NCBI GenBank assembly: GCA_963931865.1 | Contig: OZ007508.1 | Coordinates: forward strand, 1,521,961-1,585,960 | From: Axinella damicornis | Lineage: Eukaryota; Porifera; Demospongiae; Axinellida; Axinellidae | Direction: 5' to 3' | Length of the DNA stretch: 64,000 bases | Shown: positions 47,565 to 58,600 of the stretch, one piece after another | Layout: the number at the start of each line of letters is the position of its first letter | How positions within the stretch are numbered: the first letter of the stretch is position 1 | The notes under the pieces: generated by a model | What the model saw: only the letters and a program-made list of their open reading frames with translations | The model's database searches: none | What the model was told of the DNA's origin: nothing | Translations under genes and position numbers: made by a program

Positions 47565-48193
47565 TACACATACACAAACACACGCATACACAGAGACACA
47601 TAGCTACACACACACAGACACATTTTTACACACATGGTTTCGAAACAAATACTGAGCATAATCCATCGGAGTATATATATGTAGCTAGCTACATCAACAG
47701 ATGAGTGCTAAACAGGACACTGTCAGCATGCAGTTCATTCATGGCACAGCAGTCACATGCATCTATCCAGCACTCAAAATTAGCTAGCTACACTGACAAA
47801 AGAAGGGGAATAACCGTGCACAGCCATGTGTGGCCAGATAGCGTGTATTTTCGTTTACGTACGATTGGTAGGGTCTACTATGATCTCAGAAATGTGAGCA
47901 GTTTGGAACTTATCACTTGCATCTAGCGACAATGACAATAGGGTGCCACTGATTTTGAGTGGATCTCCATAAATGCCGGCACGAGGTCAACGTTTCCAAC
48001 TCGATCACACTGTAGCTAGTTTAGTACAAATTCACTAAACCTCTCCAGTCTTAACAACTTGCTACTTGGTAGCAATGGTCAACATGTTATCATACAGAAA
48101 GTACGTAATTGCAGGACCATTATACACACTCTTCTATACTTATACTGCATGACACAATGGTGAAATGACACTGAAAAAATGCATGACAGAGGA

Positions 48194-48224
48194 TAGTCTC
48201 GCTGGGTCTGGCCCCGCGAGACTA
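48194..48224. repeat. Short foldback TAGTCTCGC...GCGAGACTA
   Basis: TAGTCTCGCTGGG and CCCCGCGAGACTA pair around a TCTGG loop with one bulge. It looks like a minimal foldback element unrelated to the TAGCCTCG family. Confidence 0.65.
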
Positions 48225-48385
48225 GACAGAGGAATGGTGAACAACTGCATGACAGAGTAGTGGTAAATTTAATCTACACTGAACAAATGCATGACGACGT
48301 ACACATACGGATTTTAAGCTGACACAGTCCTGTTCCATACTAACTTGCGTGGTCTGGGAACCAGACTGAGCAGCCTATCGGTAAA

Positions 48386-49105
48386 ATGCGTCCGAGATAT
48401 TCATCCCTGCCCCTACAAGTTGTCATCTACTTTAATGGATGGTATCTCGCGCTGCTGTACCTAGCAGAGCTCGCACTGGTCGTATACAAAGGTGAGAGGG
48501 AGAACGTAGGAGACGTATGGGTGGGCATGAAATGGAACGGTATTGTAACCATGGCTACTTTAACACTGGTGATCTGACTGTGGCGTATATATAGGCGCCT
48601 AGGCTTATGTAGAGTTGGATGGAGATCGCCACATAATGCCACTCTTTATGCACTCCAAAAAGTCACGTGGATTTCTTGCCGTGGTCATAGGGTCACGGAC
48701 AGTTTTTGGACGGAAGCAGCTCTAAGTACGGCACGTATTGCCAGAGTGACCACCCTTTGATTAATATTTGGGTAGCAGAGAAATTGGCTCAGGAATATCC
48801 TAGAAGACATTGAGCTTGTCCTACCTCCTGCATGGGATCCAGCATGGCATGAGGTTCACAAGCCTTGTTCCAGCCATGAAGGTGGAGGGGAAGTACTCTC
48901 CTCCTCCTTCACGGCCTGGAAATGAGGCTAGTGGTTTCACCCAATAGGATTCTAGAACATACATAGGTATAGTAACCTGAGGGAAAACGGGGCACGTGCT
49001 GCCCGAGAATTACTTGAAAATGAAATGATGTGTGTTAGTGAGGTTTGGAATTGACTTTTAGTAAGAAATGTTGCATCTCAACTACAGTGCATCTCAACAC
49101 ACACA

Positions 49106-49165
<60 letters not shown>

Positions 49166-50685
49166 CCCTGGTGCTTCCCTATCCTGGGAGGAACCTGGGA
49201 GCAGAACTGGTGCTACTGGTCTTCCTGGCTCTCCTAGATGCCATCCGGATATTTCTAGGTCAGTGGTGTACATAGCTCTATCATGAGTTGGTTTAGACTC
49301 TGAACTCTGCAGTGGAGGGGGTCTGCCATGCAGGTGGGGGGATAAGGTCGGTGTGCATGTGGCATGATCATTTCATACGCATGATGTCATGGTATAGCGA
49401 TACAGAAGAAGGAGACAATATTCCCAAAGGGTGTGCTACCCCAGGAGTTCTGGCCCTAAAAGGCTGGAATTTATTCTGTTGCCAGATTATCTTATCTCAC
49501 TGACCTCTCCAGGGGCCAAAGGAAACCTGACAGAGAGGAAGCTCCCTCTGCTCCTCTCTCTCGTCTTCATCCTCCCTGTGTTCTTTGGCTACCTCTACCT
49601 CACCCTGTGGCAGACCTATGTGTGAGTTTGGAGCTGCTGGAGCATTAGGGGAGCTGTATAATATATTATTATGGCAAGACCTGTGTGTGAGTTCGGAGCA
49701 TTAGTGGAGCTGTATATTCTATTATGGCAGACCTGTGTGTGAGTTCAGAGAATTAGGGGAGCTGTATAAATGCATATTAAAGCATACCCTACCTCACCCT
49801 GTGGCAGACCTATGTGTGAATTTGGACTTGCTGGAACATTAGAGGAGTTGTATATAGATGCATAGTGGGACATGAACCTGGGACCTCTAGGCCCACAGTC
49901 CAGCGTTTTAACTTTAACCATTATTTTTGGCCACAAAGCAACCCAGGATCATTTATCGTGTTAGTGAATGTCTTGTCCTGCTTCATCCACAGACTGAGAG
50001 TGGAGCTCATTTTCTTGGTGATCGCCTTCATAGGGCTGGCCCTTGAGCTGATCCTTGGTATCGTCACACTCTGGATATTTCAGAGGTATCGTGTCACATC
50101 GTGTGTGCTATATCAGTTCAGTTTTCATGTTGTCCTATAGGAATATTCTTGCAGTCATACCTGGTTTTCAGCACAGATGACCTAATTGTTCCCAATTATG
50201 GAGGTCCATTACAGAGGAACTCATTCATAGCCTCAGATCACGGAACGAGGCTAATTAATTTTGTTATCATGCCAACATTATCTTTGGCAATACTGTGCTT
50301 ATTCCTAGGTCCCAGGTTGAGGACCTAGCCAGCTTGAATTCATTCCCAGGATGAGGACCTGGCCTCATTCTTTCTGCCTTGAGCTTTTTGTACCATTTGT
50401 AACATCCAGTTACTGGAATGTTAACTGTGAGCCAAACAGATGGCTGACACAGTTGGCCCGCTTGTGAACTCTAGTTGCAAGTTTGCAGCTTGAAGTCAAG
50501 ATCTTTTTTCTATGCTGTATGTGATGAAAGGGTTGGGATTGGAGCTAGGCAATACCCGAACTGCAAGCCATCAGTAAGTGGGTGGGGCACAAAGCTATAG
50601 TGCATGGTAGTTGATTTGCGAAAATAAGTATTCTAATCTATTCATTATCTTTTCTCTCCATCAAAGGAACGACTCACTAAGATGA
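48386..50685 (+). CDS. TMEM216: TMEM216, transition-zone membrane protein (five exons)
   Basis: Exons 48386-48491, 49166-49258, 49513-49621, 49993-50085 and 50667-50685 all have GT-AG borders and agreeing phases. They give 420 nt, 139 residues, close to the roughly 145 of vertebrate TMEM216. Signature segments in order are FNGWY (exon 1), YKG then LPYP (exon 1-2 junction), FLG-AKGNLTERKLPL (exon 2-3) and LWQTYVLRVELI (exon 3-4), matching NGWY, YKGxLLPYP, GTKGNLCQRK and LQTYVLRLEV from memory. Four hydrophobic segments predict a four-pass membrane protein. TMEM216 belongs to the tectonic/MKS complex at the ciliary base. The last exon adds only five codons. It ends 220 bp from the convergent MYLIP stop. 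Confidence 0.9.
49109..49164. repeat. (CA)n microsatellite forming the TMEM216 exon 2 acceptor
   Basis: About 27 CA units run straight into CACAG at the exon 2 boundary, so the repeat itself supplies the acceptor AG and leaves no polypyrimidine tract. Confidence 0.95.
49598..49850 (+). repeat. Four tandem copies of the TMEM216 exon 3 donor region
   Basis: The end of exon 3 plus donor (CCTGTGGCAGACCTATGTGT then GAGTTTGGA..CATTAGGGGAGCTGTATA) recurs in diverged form near 49675, 49730 and 49790. The last copy keeps 27 bases of coding end (CTCACCCTGTGGCAGACC..) but its donor reads GTGAAT in place of GTGAGT. Confidence 0.75.
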
Positions 50686-50905
50686 CCATGACAGTACCTT
50701 CATCACTTATTACACACTTTCTTGTCACATGTATGCTACACAGAAGCATAGCAGGGCAAAATATTTTTTCAGATCTCTCTTGTAAGTTGTATAGCTATTA
50801 TAGTAGAGCATGTATCATGAAAATACTGTATTTGCTTCTCTGTCTGTAAAGAAAACACAGCAATAATATAATAACTGAGTACTCCTCTTCCAATCCTAAA
50901 CCATA

Positions 50906-52909
50906 TCATTTCGTAAACACGTACTGGACGTGGCCAATGGGTTGCCTGCAGAGAGGACATCTGTCTAGCCGCTTTGCACACCTGAAGCAAGCAACGTAGT
51001 GGCCGCAGGGACAGAACACGGAGGAGATCAGCTCATCCATGCACACGTTGCACAGCTTCTCATCCTGAATCTTCAGTAGCAACTGCTTCAGCTTCTTGCC
51101 CTGGGCTTGTGTGAGGGGTTGTGCCGACAAAGTACCCCCCTTCTTTCCTTCCTCAACACCATCCTGCTTTTCTTCTCTTGTGGGAGTGTACACTGCCGCT
51201 GCAGTGAGGGCAAGGTCCTCTTCGGAGCTGGATAGCCTCAGCTGTGAATCGGGAAGCAGCTCTTTGGCTAGGTTGCAGCTGCTGGTAGACAGTCCCCAGC
51301 AGATCTCAGCTTTCTGCTCTAGGGTGGTTGAACTGAGTGTGTTGGTGTCATCTTCCTCCACCCTGCATAAGCATAGCACATGCACAACTGTAAAATTATT
51401 GCATTGAGATGCCAAGGTCCTCCTCATTCTTAAACATAAGGTATATTGGTCTCATTAAAATTAATTTTGGAGGGTCACTTGGCATGTTTGTTATTGCTGT
51501 TGAGGTATCGTGGACTAAACTTGGCACAGATCAGAACCACCAACATTGCATGATCCTGTTTATGGTGCTGAACATCATTTGATTATATCATCCTGGATTT
51601 GAATCCTGGCCTGCAGTCCCCTGGAGTTAGACAAATGTTTAACCCATTAACCGATAAATTGTTTTTCTCCGGAGGTCTCTCTTAGCTAATAGATGCACTA
51701 AACCTACCATAATTATTTCCCGTTCTCTCTGCTTTTCAGCCCCCAAACTCCACACACATGACCATGCAGCAATCCTCTACACATTCGTGACTCTAACCAC
51801 ACCCACCCATCAAGGGGCATCCAATAGTCACGGCTCTCTGCCGACCATCGCTCGTCTAGACCGAGAAAAACGCTTCACTGCCAGAAATGGAGGCCCTACT
51901 AGGCGAGAGGACTGTTTTCTCAGCCCATTTGTGCAAAGAAGGAGAGAAATGGCCGACCCAGCTCCAACCAAGAGCTTTTCAAGGCCAAGCCCAAAAGCGG
52001 CCATGCTACCTAGGCTCAGTGCTGAAACCCACCCACCTCCCCCTGTCCTGCCCTCTCTGCTGGCACAGAGCCTAAGTCCCAAGGACATTGCCGGAAGTCT
52101 GACATCACTGATGAAAGTCTCATGCCGTCTGTAGACGGCTTTATCGGTTAAAGTGTTAAGGTTACGGGTACCCACGTATACTGTGCAATAACAGCAACTA
52201 CATTCATGCACCCATGCCAATTCTTACGCCGCCTAGGAACAAAGTCGGTGCTGGACTTGAACCTATTCAGACCCGCCTACTGCTTGAAAGACGAACTTCC
52301 TGCAGAGGCGTGGCTACCTTGACACTGGCCCCTGATGGAGCATTCCTATCTATCTATCTATCTATCTATCCTATATCTATCTATCTATCTATCTATCTAT
52401 CAGTTTTTTGGTATAATTATAGGATAGTCAAATGATTCACATCAGTGAGGTAATTACAGAGACACTTACGATGCCACACTCATCACTGTAGCGTACGAGG
52501 ATACATGAGGTGGTTCAGTAATGCTGGCAGTGGAGTCGCTGAACTGGTGGAGCTGCTGCCAGGCGTGTCTATATGCCTCATTCTTGGTCCGCTCAATGTC
52601 ATAGTAGTACTTGGTTTCAAACTTCTTCCGAAACACCCTCTCACAGATCCGTTTAGCCCGCCTGTACCTTCTGTCTGCGTGGTTGAGCACATGAGGCTGC
52701 ACAGTGTTCTGATAGAAGAACACCTGCTCTTCTGTCACAGCACGGAAGATGGACCGGGCCACCGTGTGGTTCTTGACGTACGCCCTCATCTTCTTCTCCA
52801 CAAGGTTGTTGTCCTCGTCACGACTCTGGTAGTTGAAGGCAAAGAAGTTGGTGCCGAAGGCTACCTGCGTCAGGGTGTAGTAACCAATCCTACAGCAGAC
52901 AATAAGGAG

Positions 52910-52941
<32 letters not shown>

Positions 52942-53775
52942 TTCATGACAATTTAATTTGACAAAGAATAAATGAAGACTATGTGGAAGGTTTGTGTACC
53001 CTAGTGTGAGTATAAAGCGCAGGTATGCACATACAGTCATAAATTAATGTGTGTGTGCATGTGTGTGTGTCATAAATATGTGCTGTGTGTGTGTGTGTGT
53101 GTGTGCGTGCAAAGAGGCTAATTAAACTCACTTCTTGAGGCATGTCCTGCTAGCTCCGTCCAGAATGCGGATGTATTTTGCTCCAATGGCCAAGATGATG
53201 ACTTCCCCACTCATGACTGCAGGCACATAGCTCACACCGTGGGAATCCAATTGATACACCTCCAGCATAAGCAGCATTTGAGCTTCAGTCTTCAGCAAAC
53301 CTAAGATAATAATTAAGCACAATGCAGTAATACTTTCCTGTTTGAGCTAATAGGGTGGGCGTACTTTCGAGTAATAAATGACCCTTTGCAACAACTTGTC
53401 GCGAAAAAGGGGGGTGGGCGTATTTTCGAGAGACTACGGTAGTCCACCACTGTCATACTTATATCACCAGGAGCATGGTTAAATTTTCCTGCATGAAGTC
53501 CAAATCAATTCTTATAGCAAATAGAGTCTACTCAGCTTCAGGCTGATGCACGTGCATGAGAAAGAGGCTGCGTATGAGGCTAGCACTTCAGAACAAGCAC
53601 AGCCGCCTATAGTTGCAATACTATGCAGTTGGATTTTTCTATTAGGCAGTACGTATACTATATATAGCAGTATATAATTATGCACTTTATCATTCACACG
53701 CATCATGCACTGAGTGGCAAACACTAGTGAGGCACTTTGCAAGTCAGGTTAGGTAGGTTGTCTGTCCGTCTGTCC

Positions 53776-53829
<54 letters not shown>

Positions 53830-54726
53830 GGCAGAGACGCAGGACAAAACATAACATGGGCATCTATACCTCTCAGCTTCTTATGTTCCTTTGCGATGAG
53901 GTGTGCTATGCCATCAGTCCAATCAGGGAAGTACTTGGGGTACACAACATTCAGCGTGTGATTCAAGTTGTCCTGGTAGTCTCCAAAGTCCACCTGAGCA
54001 ATATGTGCCCCAATCGCAGACTTCTTTCTGTCAGGAATGGAGATCTCACCTCGCCTGATCTGGCACTTCAGGGCTTTGAAGAATGCCGTGCTGCAGATGT
54101 ACAAGCAGTAATCATACAGGTCAAACTCTCCACTGAAATAGTCATTATCTTCCTGCACTACATATATAGACTAACATTGTTGAAGGTTGCAACAGCAGCT
54201 CTGGGTCGGTGTAGTACTTCACGGAGAACTTCAACCGGTACGGTGGCTTAGTCTTCAGCTGATTCCTCACCTGCAGTCGGTTGTTGATCCAGATGCTGCA
54301 GCTGGACTTTCTGTCCATATACTGTAGACCGAAGTAGTCCTTCTCCACTATGCCCATTAAATCACACATCTGTATAGAAGCAGGCAATACAGAATTGTAA
54401 ACCTGCATGTGATGACAAACTCCATTTCAATGTTTTCACACAATCAGATCATAGCATGGAATGCACAGAACACTATCATGATATGGACACGTCCAATTAA
54501 GAAATCGCGTGCATCCATGCAAAGCTATAAGGCTGTTAACACAATCTCATGCAAGGGAGATCCAGTATAGCCCCTCCCCTTTTAAATGGCTACATATTCT
54601 TAATCCAACCTTGTCTAAACACTCCTGTCCAGTGCAGTCAAATGGAAGCTCCAGCATGTAGGCCAACTGATCCGGGTGCACAATGTTGAAGACAGCCACA
54701 CCTTTCCTGAGCTTCTGAATTGGCAT
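50906..54726 (-). CDS. MYLIP: MYLIP/IDOL-type FERM-RING E3 ubiquitin ligase (six exons)
   Basis: Coding exons in transcript order: 54726-54610, 54369-54176, 54132-53870, 53300-53132, 52889-52470 and 51362-50906. They total 1620 nt, 539 residues, with all phases agreeing. The FERM domain begins at the N-terminus, with DLMGIVEKDYFGLQYMD, PPYRLKFSVKYYTDPELLL and AQVDFGDYQDN corresponding to the MYLIP blocks GIIEVDYFGLQ, APYRLKLRVKFFVEPHLIL and TKFGDYN. The C-terminal RING has CNVC (492-495), FCPCGH, CFRC and CPLC, then HVQYVF, as in MYLIP. Vertebrate MYLIP (about 445 residues) ubiquitinates lipoprotein receptors and myosin regulatory light chain; this protein has a longer linker before the RING. 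The second intron is only 43 nt. Confidence 0.92.
51740..52134 (+). CDS. Orphan terminal exon antisense inside a MYLIP intron
   Basis: A strong acceptor (TTCCCGTTCTCTCTGCTTTTCAG without an internal AG) is followed by a + frame open all the way to a stop at 52132. It is about 131 residues, starting PKLHTHDHAAILYTFV and ending SLSPKDIAGSLTSLMK plus five residues. It is Pro/Ser/Arg-rich, with likely disorder. It needs one base from an upstream exon, a phase offered by TMEM216 exons 1 and 2. It could be an alternative TMEM216 3' end or part of an unseen gene. I do not recognise the sequence. It lies wholly within the MYLIP intron 51363-52469 on the opposite strand. Confidence 0.45.
52349..52401. 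repeat. (CTAT)n microsatellite
   Basis: About 12 tetranucleotide units interrupted once by CTATATC. It lies in a MYLIP intron. Confidence 0.95.
52911..52939. repeat. Poly-G tract, 29 nt, in the MYLIP intron
   Basis: A run of 29 G on the + strand. On the transcribed strand of MYLIP it reads as poly-C about 20 nt upstream of the exon 5 acceptor, so it is the only long pyrimidine tract available there. Confidence 0.97.
53083..53105. repeat. (GT)n microsatellite
   Basis: About 11 GT units inside a MYLIP intron, with further GT-rich sequence just upstream (53048-53070). Confidence 0.9.
53757..53827. repeat. (TCTG)n microsatellite
   Basis: About 17 units of TCTG/TCCG, 42 bp beyond the MYLIP exon 3 donor. 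Confidence 0.95.
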
Positions 54727-55099
54727 CGTTTCCAGACTGGCTCCAGATCTTTCTCGAAATCGACGTGGAGCATATAAATTGTTTTATAAGTTTAACAGGG
54801 GGTTCACATCGCAACCTGCCACATACAACAACTTGATCTCCGGGAGTTGTGAATTCAACCAGATGCAGACGCTACGAACGCCATGGAAATCATTATTTGC
54901 GCATGCGCAGAACAACGCCGAATTTTACGGATTGTAACATGTAGCAATACAGCACTCAGGAAACAAGAAAGATTTTGCCAGTTAGAGACAAAAAAAATAC
55001 CAAGTGCCATGTATATTTGACCATGAGTACACAGACTAGACTGAACTTTTGAACAACTAGCTAATCACATATCCACATCCCAATCAATATTCTGTGTTT
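54727..55099 (-). other. Short spacer between PLD stop and MYLIP start
   Basis: 373 bp separate the phospholipase D stop codon from the MYLIP start on the same strand. It must hold the PLD 3' end and the MYLIP promoter and leader. I see no clear TATA box. GCATGCGCAG (54901-54910) resembles an NRF1 site (GCGCATGCGC), typical of housekeeping promoters. Confidence 0.4.
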
Positions 55100-55594
55100 T
55101 CATGTAACAAGTCTGTCAGGTGCAAGAGCTTCCTTGGTTCCAAAGTCTGGTAGAAGGTTCTCCTCCTCCAGGAAACGCAGTGGCATTGGCACAATTGTCC
55201 CTTGAATCTGAGCAAGCAGCTCCTTGGCCTTCTCCAGATCGACAACTCCAGGATTCTCCTGCATTGCAGGAATAAATTAATAGAGAACACTCACTGTCCA
55301 ACCATATAAAAACAAACATCACAGGAGGCTCCCAGAAAACTGATGAACAACCTCAAAAATCCATTACAAAATTCTTAATTAAGTATCCACCATGTCTAGT
55401 TGTCAAATTCAGCCCTCTATATCTTATTGGTTGAATCTGTTCGTTTTACTGAGTGTAATGTGTACCCTGTGTGTCTTTAGGCCCAGGTAGTTCAGAACTT
55501 TGTCAGTGGGCAGGTTATGGCCTCCAAACACCTTCAGGAGTTGAAGATAAGAACACTCTCAATTTACTGAGTTCACTAATGTTGTGTAAATAAC

Positions 55595-55627
<33 letters not shown>

Positions 55628-58600
55628 GGATTTATACACAGAGAGAGGGACCTCATCATAAAGGTCAATGTTCTTCTCAGCTGACTGCACCCAAGTGTGG
55701 TAAAACTCATCACACACTGGATCTTGGACATCGATGTCTTTACGCCGACTCTTCCCATCCAACAGACCAAGATGCTCCCTGAGGAAAGAGAGCCATGCAG
55801 TTTGATCCCTGCAGATTCCCTGGGAAAGGATTGTGTTCTATGGTGGTATGACTCTTGCATACATTAACCCTATCAATGGTAAGAATTGTCAAGCAGCTGA
55901 TAGATATAACGCCTCTGAATTAAGCCCATTACACCTGGGTAAACTCTACTAGTTGACTTGTTTCATCAATAGACCATCAAGTGTTCACTAAAAGCGTAAT
56001 ACTAGATGCATGAGAGATTGATTTCCATGTTAACAAAAAGGGACAGCTCTGTTCCTATAGCGGTTAACATAAGAATGGTCTACATTAGAAAAGATCAGCC
56101 ACTGTGCATCATTTGTTACCAGGGTCCTACTTCAGTTATACGTTATACCAAAATAAATCACAAGCATCAGCATACCAGTCCACAATACATTAGCTGAAAA
56201 TATGCATAGATACCACACTGTAGGTCATTTTGGTTGCATAGTAGATCATAATATTATACTATGTTTCCCAAATTGAATGTGCATTAAGTAATTATTGTGT
56301 GTGCATAATGCAATGCTTGTATTTTTGTTCTAATTTTTGCACGCTCAAACAATCGACACCAGTCCTTTGGTATTGTGACCATCTCAAAACTAATGCAGTT
56401 CGGATTGGTATGACTCACTTGAAGATGTGACACCTGAGGGAGTGAGAGAACTTTCCCACTCTGTAAGGTTCTCCATTCATCCTGCCATCAATCTGCAGAT
56501 GTGGTTACCAGGCATCACATACTGGCACATGGGTATGTGAAAAGAGCTGACAAGTTTGGAAAGGGAGAGAGAGAAGACGGGGAGGTAGAGGAGAGTTGCA
56601 AGAGGAAAACAAAGATAGGGTAGGAAGAAACAGAAAGGGGGAGGAAGAGGCCTGAGGATCAAGGAGGGGGGAGAAGAGTGGGAGGGAGGATCGATGAATG
56701 TGGAACGAGGAGGATATGGAAAAGGGAAAGGGAGAGACAAAGACGGAAGAGGTTGCCCACCATGTCATTGTCCTGCACAAGTATGGCCACCTCTGAGTCT
56801 CTGTCACCAAGCATGCTGCGGTCGTTTACGTTGGCTGAGGAGGAGGGACACTCAGACTGAATTGGTTGCTTGCTAAAACATCTTTAGTATAGCCCCGTTC
56901 CAACAGCAGGCTCCCACCTGAGTTTTACTGTTTGAGGCACGGAAATCTTTGCTTTGCTTACCGGATCCAATGATTGTCAGTCGGTCATCCACAATCATGC
57001 ACTTGCTGTGCACATACACAATCGCAGTGACCTGGAGGGTAAGTAAGGTTACGCAATTGTTACACACTATGTTACACTATGTTACACAGGAGAGTAAGTA
57101 TAAGGGAACTATTGTTACGCTATGTTACACAACCACAGTAACCTGGGGGGTAAGTATAGGGCACTTATATTGTTACACACATGGTTCAATTAGGTGCCTG
57201 CTTTAAATAGGCTCTTGCCTTCTCTGGGCCCTATTTAGCCACTATTGTGGTAAATCCCTACAACAACAAACAAGCAAACACTTTGCATTAAACAACAGTC
57301 CTTACTGGTTTGTCACTTAGGATATCGTGGGTCCTAAGGCCGTACACTGAGACGTAGTTTCGGATTTCACTGTTGTCAACTGCAAAGGGAAAAGATTAGA
57401 AGCCACAATGACTTCAGTCTGTGGCCAGAGAAATGGAAAGTGAGAGGGGGAGGGGATGAGAGGGGAGGGGAGGGGAGGGGAGGGGAGGGGAGGGGAGGGG
57501 GAGGGGAGACAGGGGAGGAAGGGAAAGGAGGAGGAGAGGGGATAGAAGGGAGCACTTACTTCCATCAAGGTTCTGCAGCTTGCCATAGAGGGATTCCTCT
57601 CCTCTGCTAATGGACTTGTAGTTCCAATGGACTACAGCCTCCAGCACCGTCCCAGAACGTTCACCAAACTCACCTGCAAAGCATGATCGATCAGAATGAA
57701 GGCATTGAAGATGACATTAGAGTTGGGGTGAATAATTGAGATACCGTAATATAAAACCCACATATTACTGACAATGAAATGATGTACTCTTCACAATGAT
57801 GATGCTTGACACTTAAAAAGATGGTAAAAATGCATCCATGGAATTAATTTAGCAGGCAGATAGCTCTTTGTATCACTAACGTAAGTAACGTAAGTGAGCT
57901 TTAATAATATCTGATGGCGGAACTGGCCAAGCAAAAGGTAACGCAATGTAGTCAAGCAGTGCTTATATCAATATTCCAAACGACCATGCCCATGTTCAAA
58001 TCTTCAAAGGACTACGCCCATTTCCAAGTGACAACACCCCTTAAATGAAAGCACACCTACCTTCAAATGAGGGCAGTAGAGGCATGACGATAATCACTCG
58101 GAACTTCTTTCCCTCCTTGTGGGCACGTGCAATCCGGAGACGCAGCGCATCTGCTATACCATTAGTAACGTTATCGGTCAGTAGGGAGGAGATGAAGAAT
58201 TGATTCTGTGTGTGTGTGGTACGTTGGGGGTGGGGGCTTGGTAGTAGGGTAAATGCTGCATCAGCAAATTCTGGCTGACACTTAGAGGCAACATGTGACC
58301 TCAGCATAAGCACCCATTCACCGCAAATCTTGCAATTTACATTACAAGTACCGTGTATGATCAAAATATCAGAAGCCCGTAAGTTTGATTGCATGAATCC
58401 AATTGAAAAAAAACACTGGGATCAGCAACACAATTAATGTGCTCTCGGATAATCTCAAATGCAGTGAATGGGTGGTATATGCTGAGAGGGTCGCATTGAG
58501 TGTACAGTTGTAAGTTGCTCAACCAATGTACTGCTATCCACACACACACCACTACAAACCTCAATGTAGATGAAGTGTTCGGCATTCTCAATGGCATTGA

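Larger units (their letters stand above)
46013..48385. other. Intergenic or intron, repeat-rich
   Basis: Holds poly-C, foldback and CA repeats listed separately. A dispersed duplication is also present: GGTTGTTTxxxAATTTCACA..CCAGGAATTTA near 46250-46380 recurs near 47030-47160. No gene recognised. Confidence 0.55.

Noticed and set aside
47414..47659. Cys/Val-rich minus-strand frame
   Set aside because: Translation of the CA microsatellite.
49045..49286. Two His/Thr-rich frames running into TMEM216 exon 2
   Set aside because: The N-terminal part is CA-repeat translation; only 49166-49258 in the phase set by exon 1 is coding.
51828..52220. 130-residue minus-strand frame in the MYLIP intron
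   Set aside because: MYLIP exons 5 and 6 join in phase without it, and the opposite strand has the better splice acceptor and stop.
54145..54158. Direct extension of MYLIP exon 3 to the acceptor-like GCAG at 54153
   Set aside because: No donor upstream gives a compatible phase except implausible introns of 19 nt or the loss of conserved VKYYTDPELLL; the acceptor at 54133 fits phase and alignment.
55559..55860. Frames with [10 protein letters not shown] tails
   Set aside because: They read through the PLD donor at 55651 into the (GACA)n microsatellite; the exon ends at 55652.
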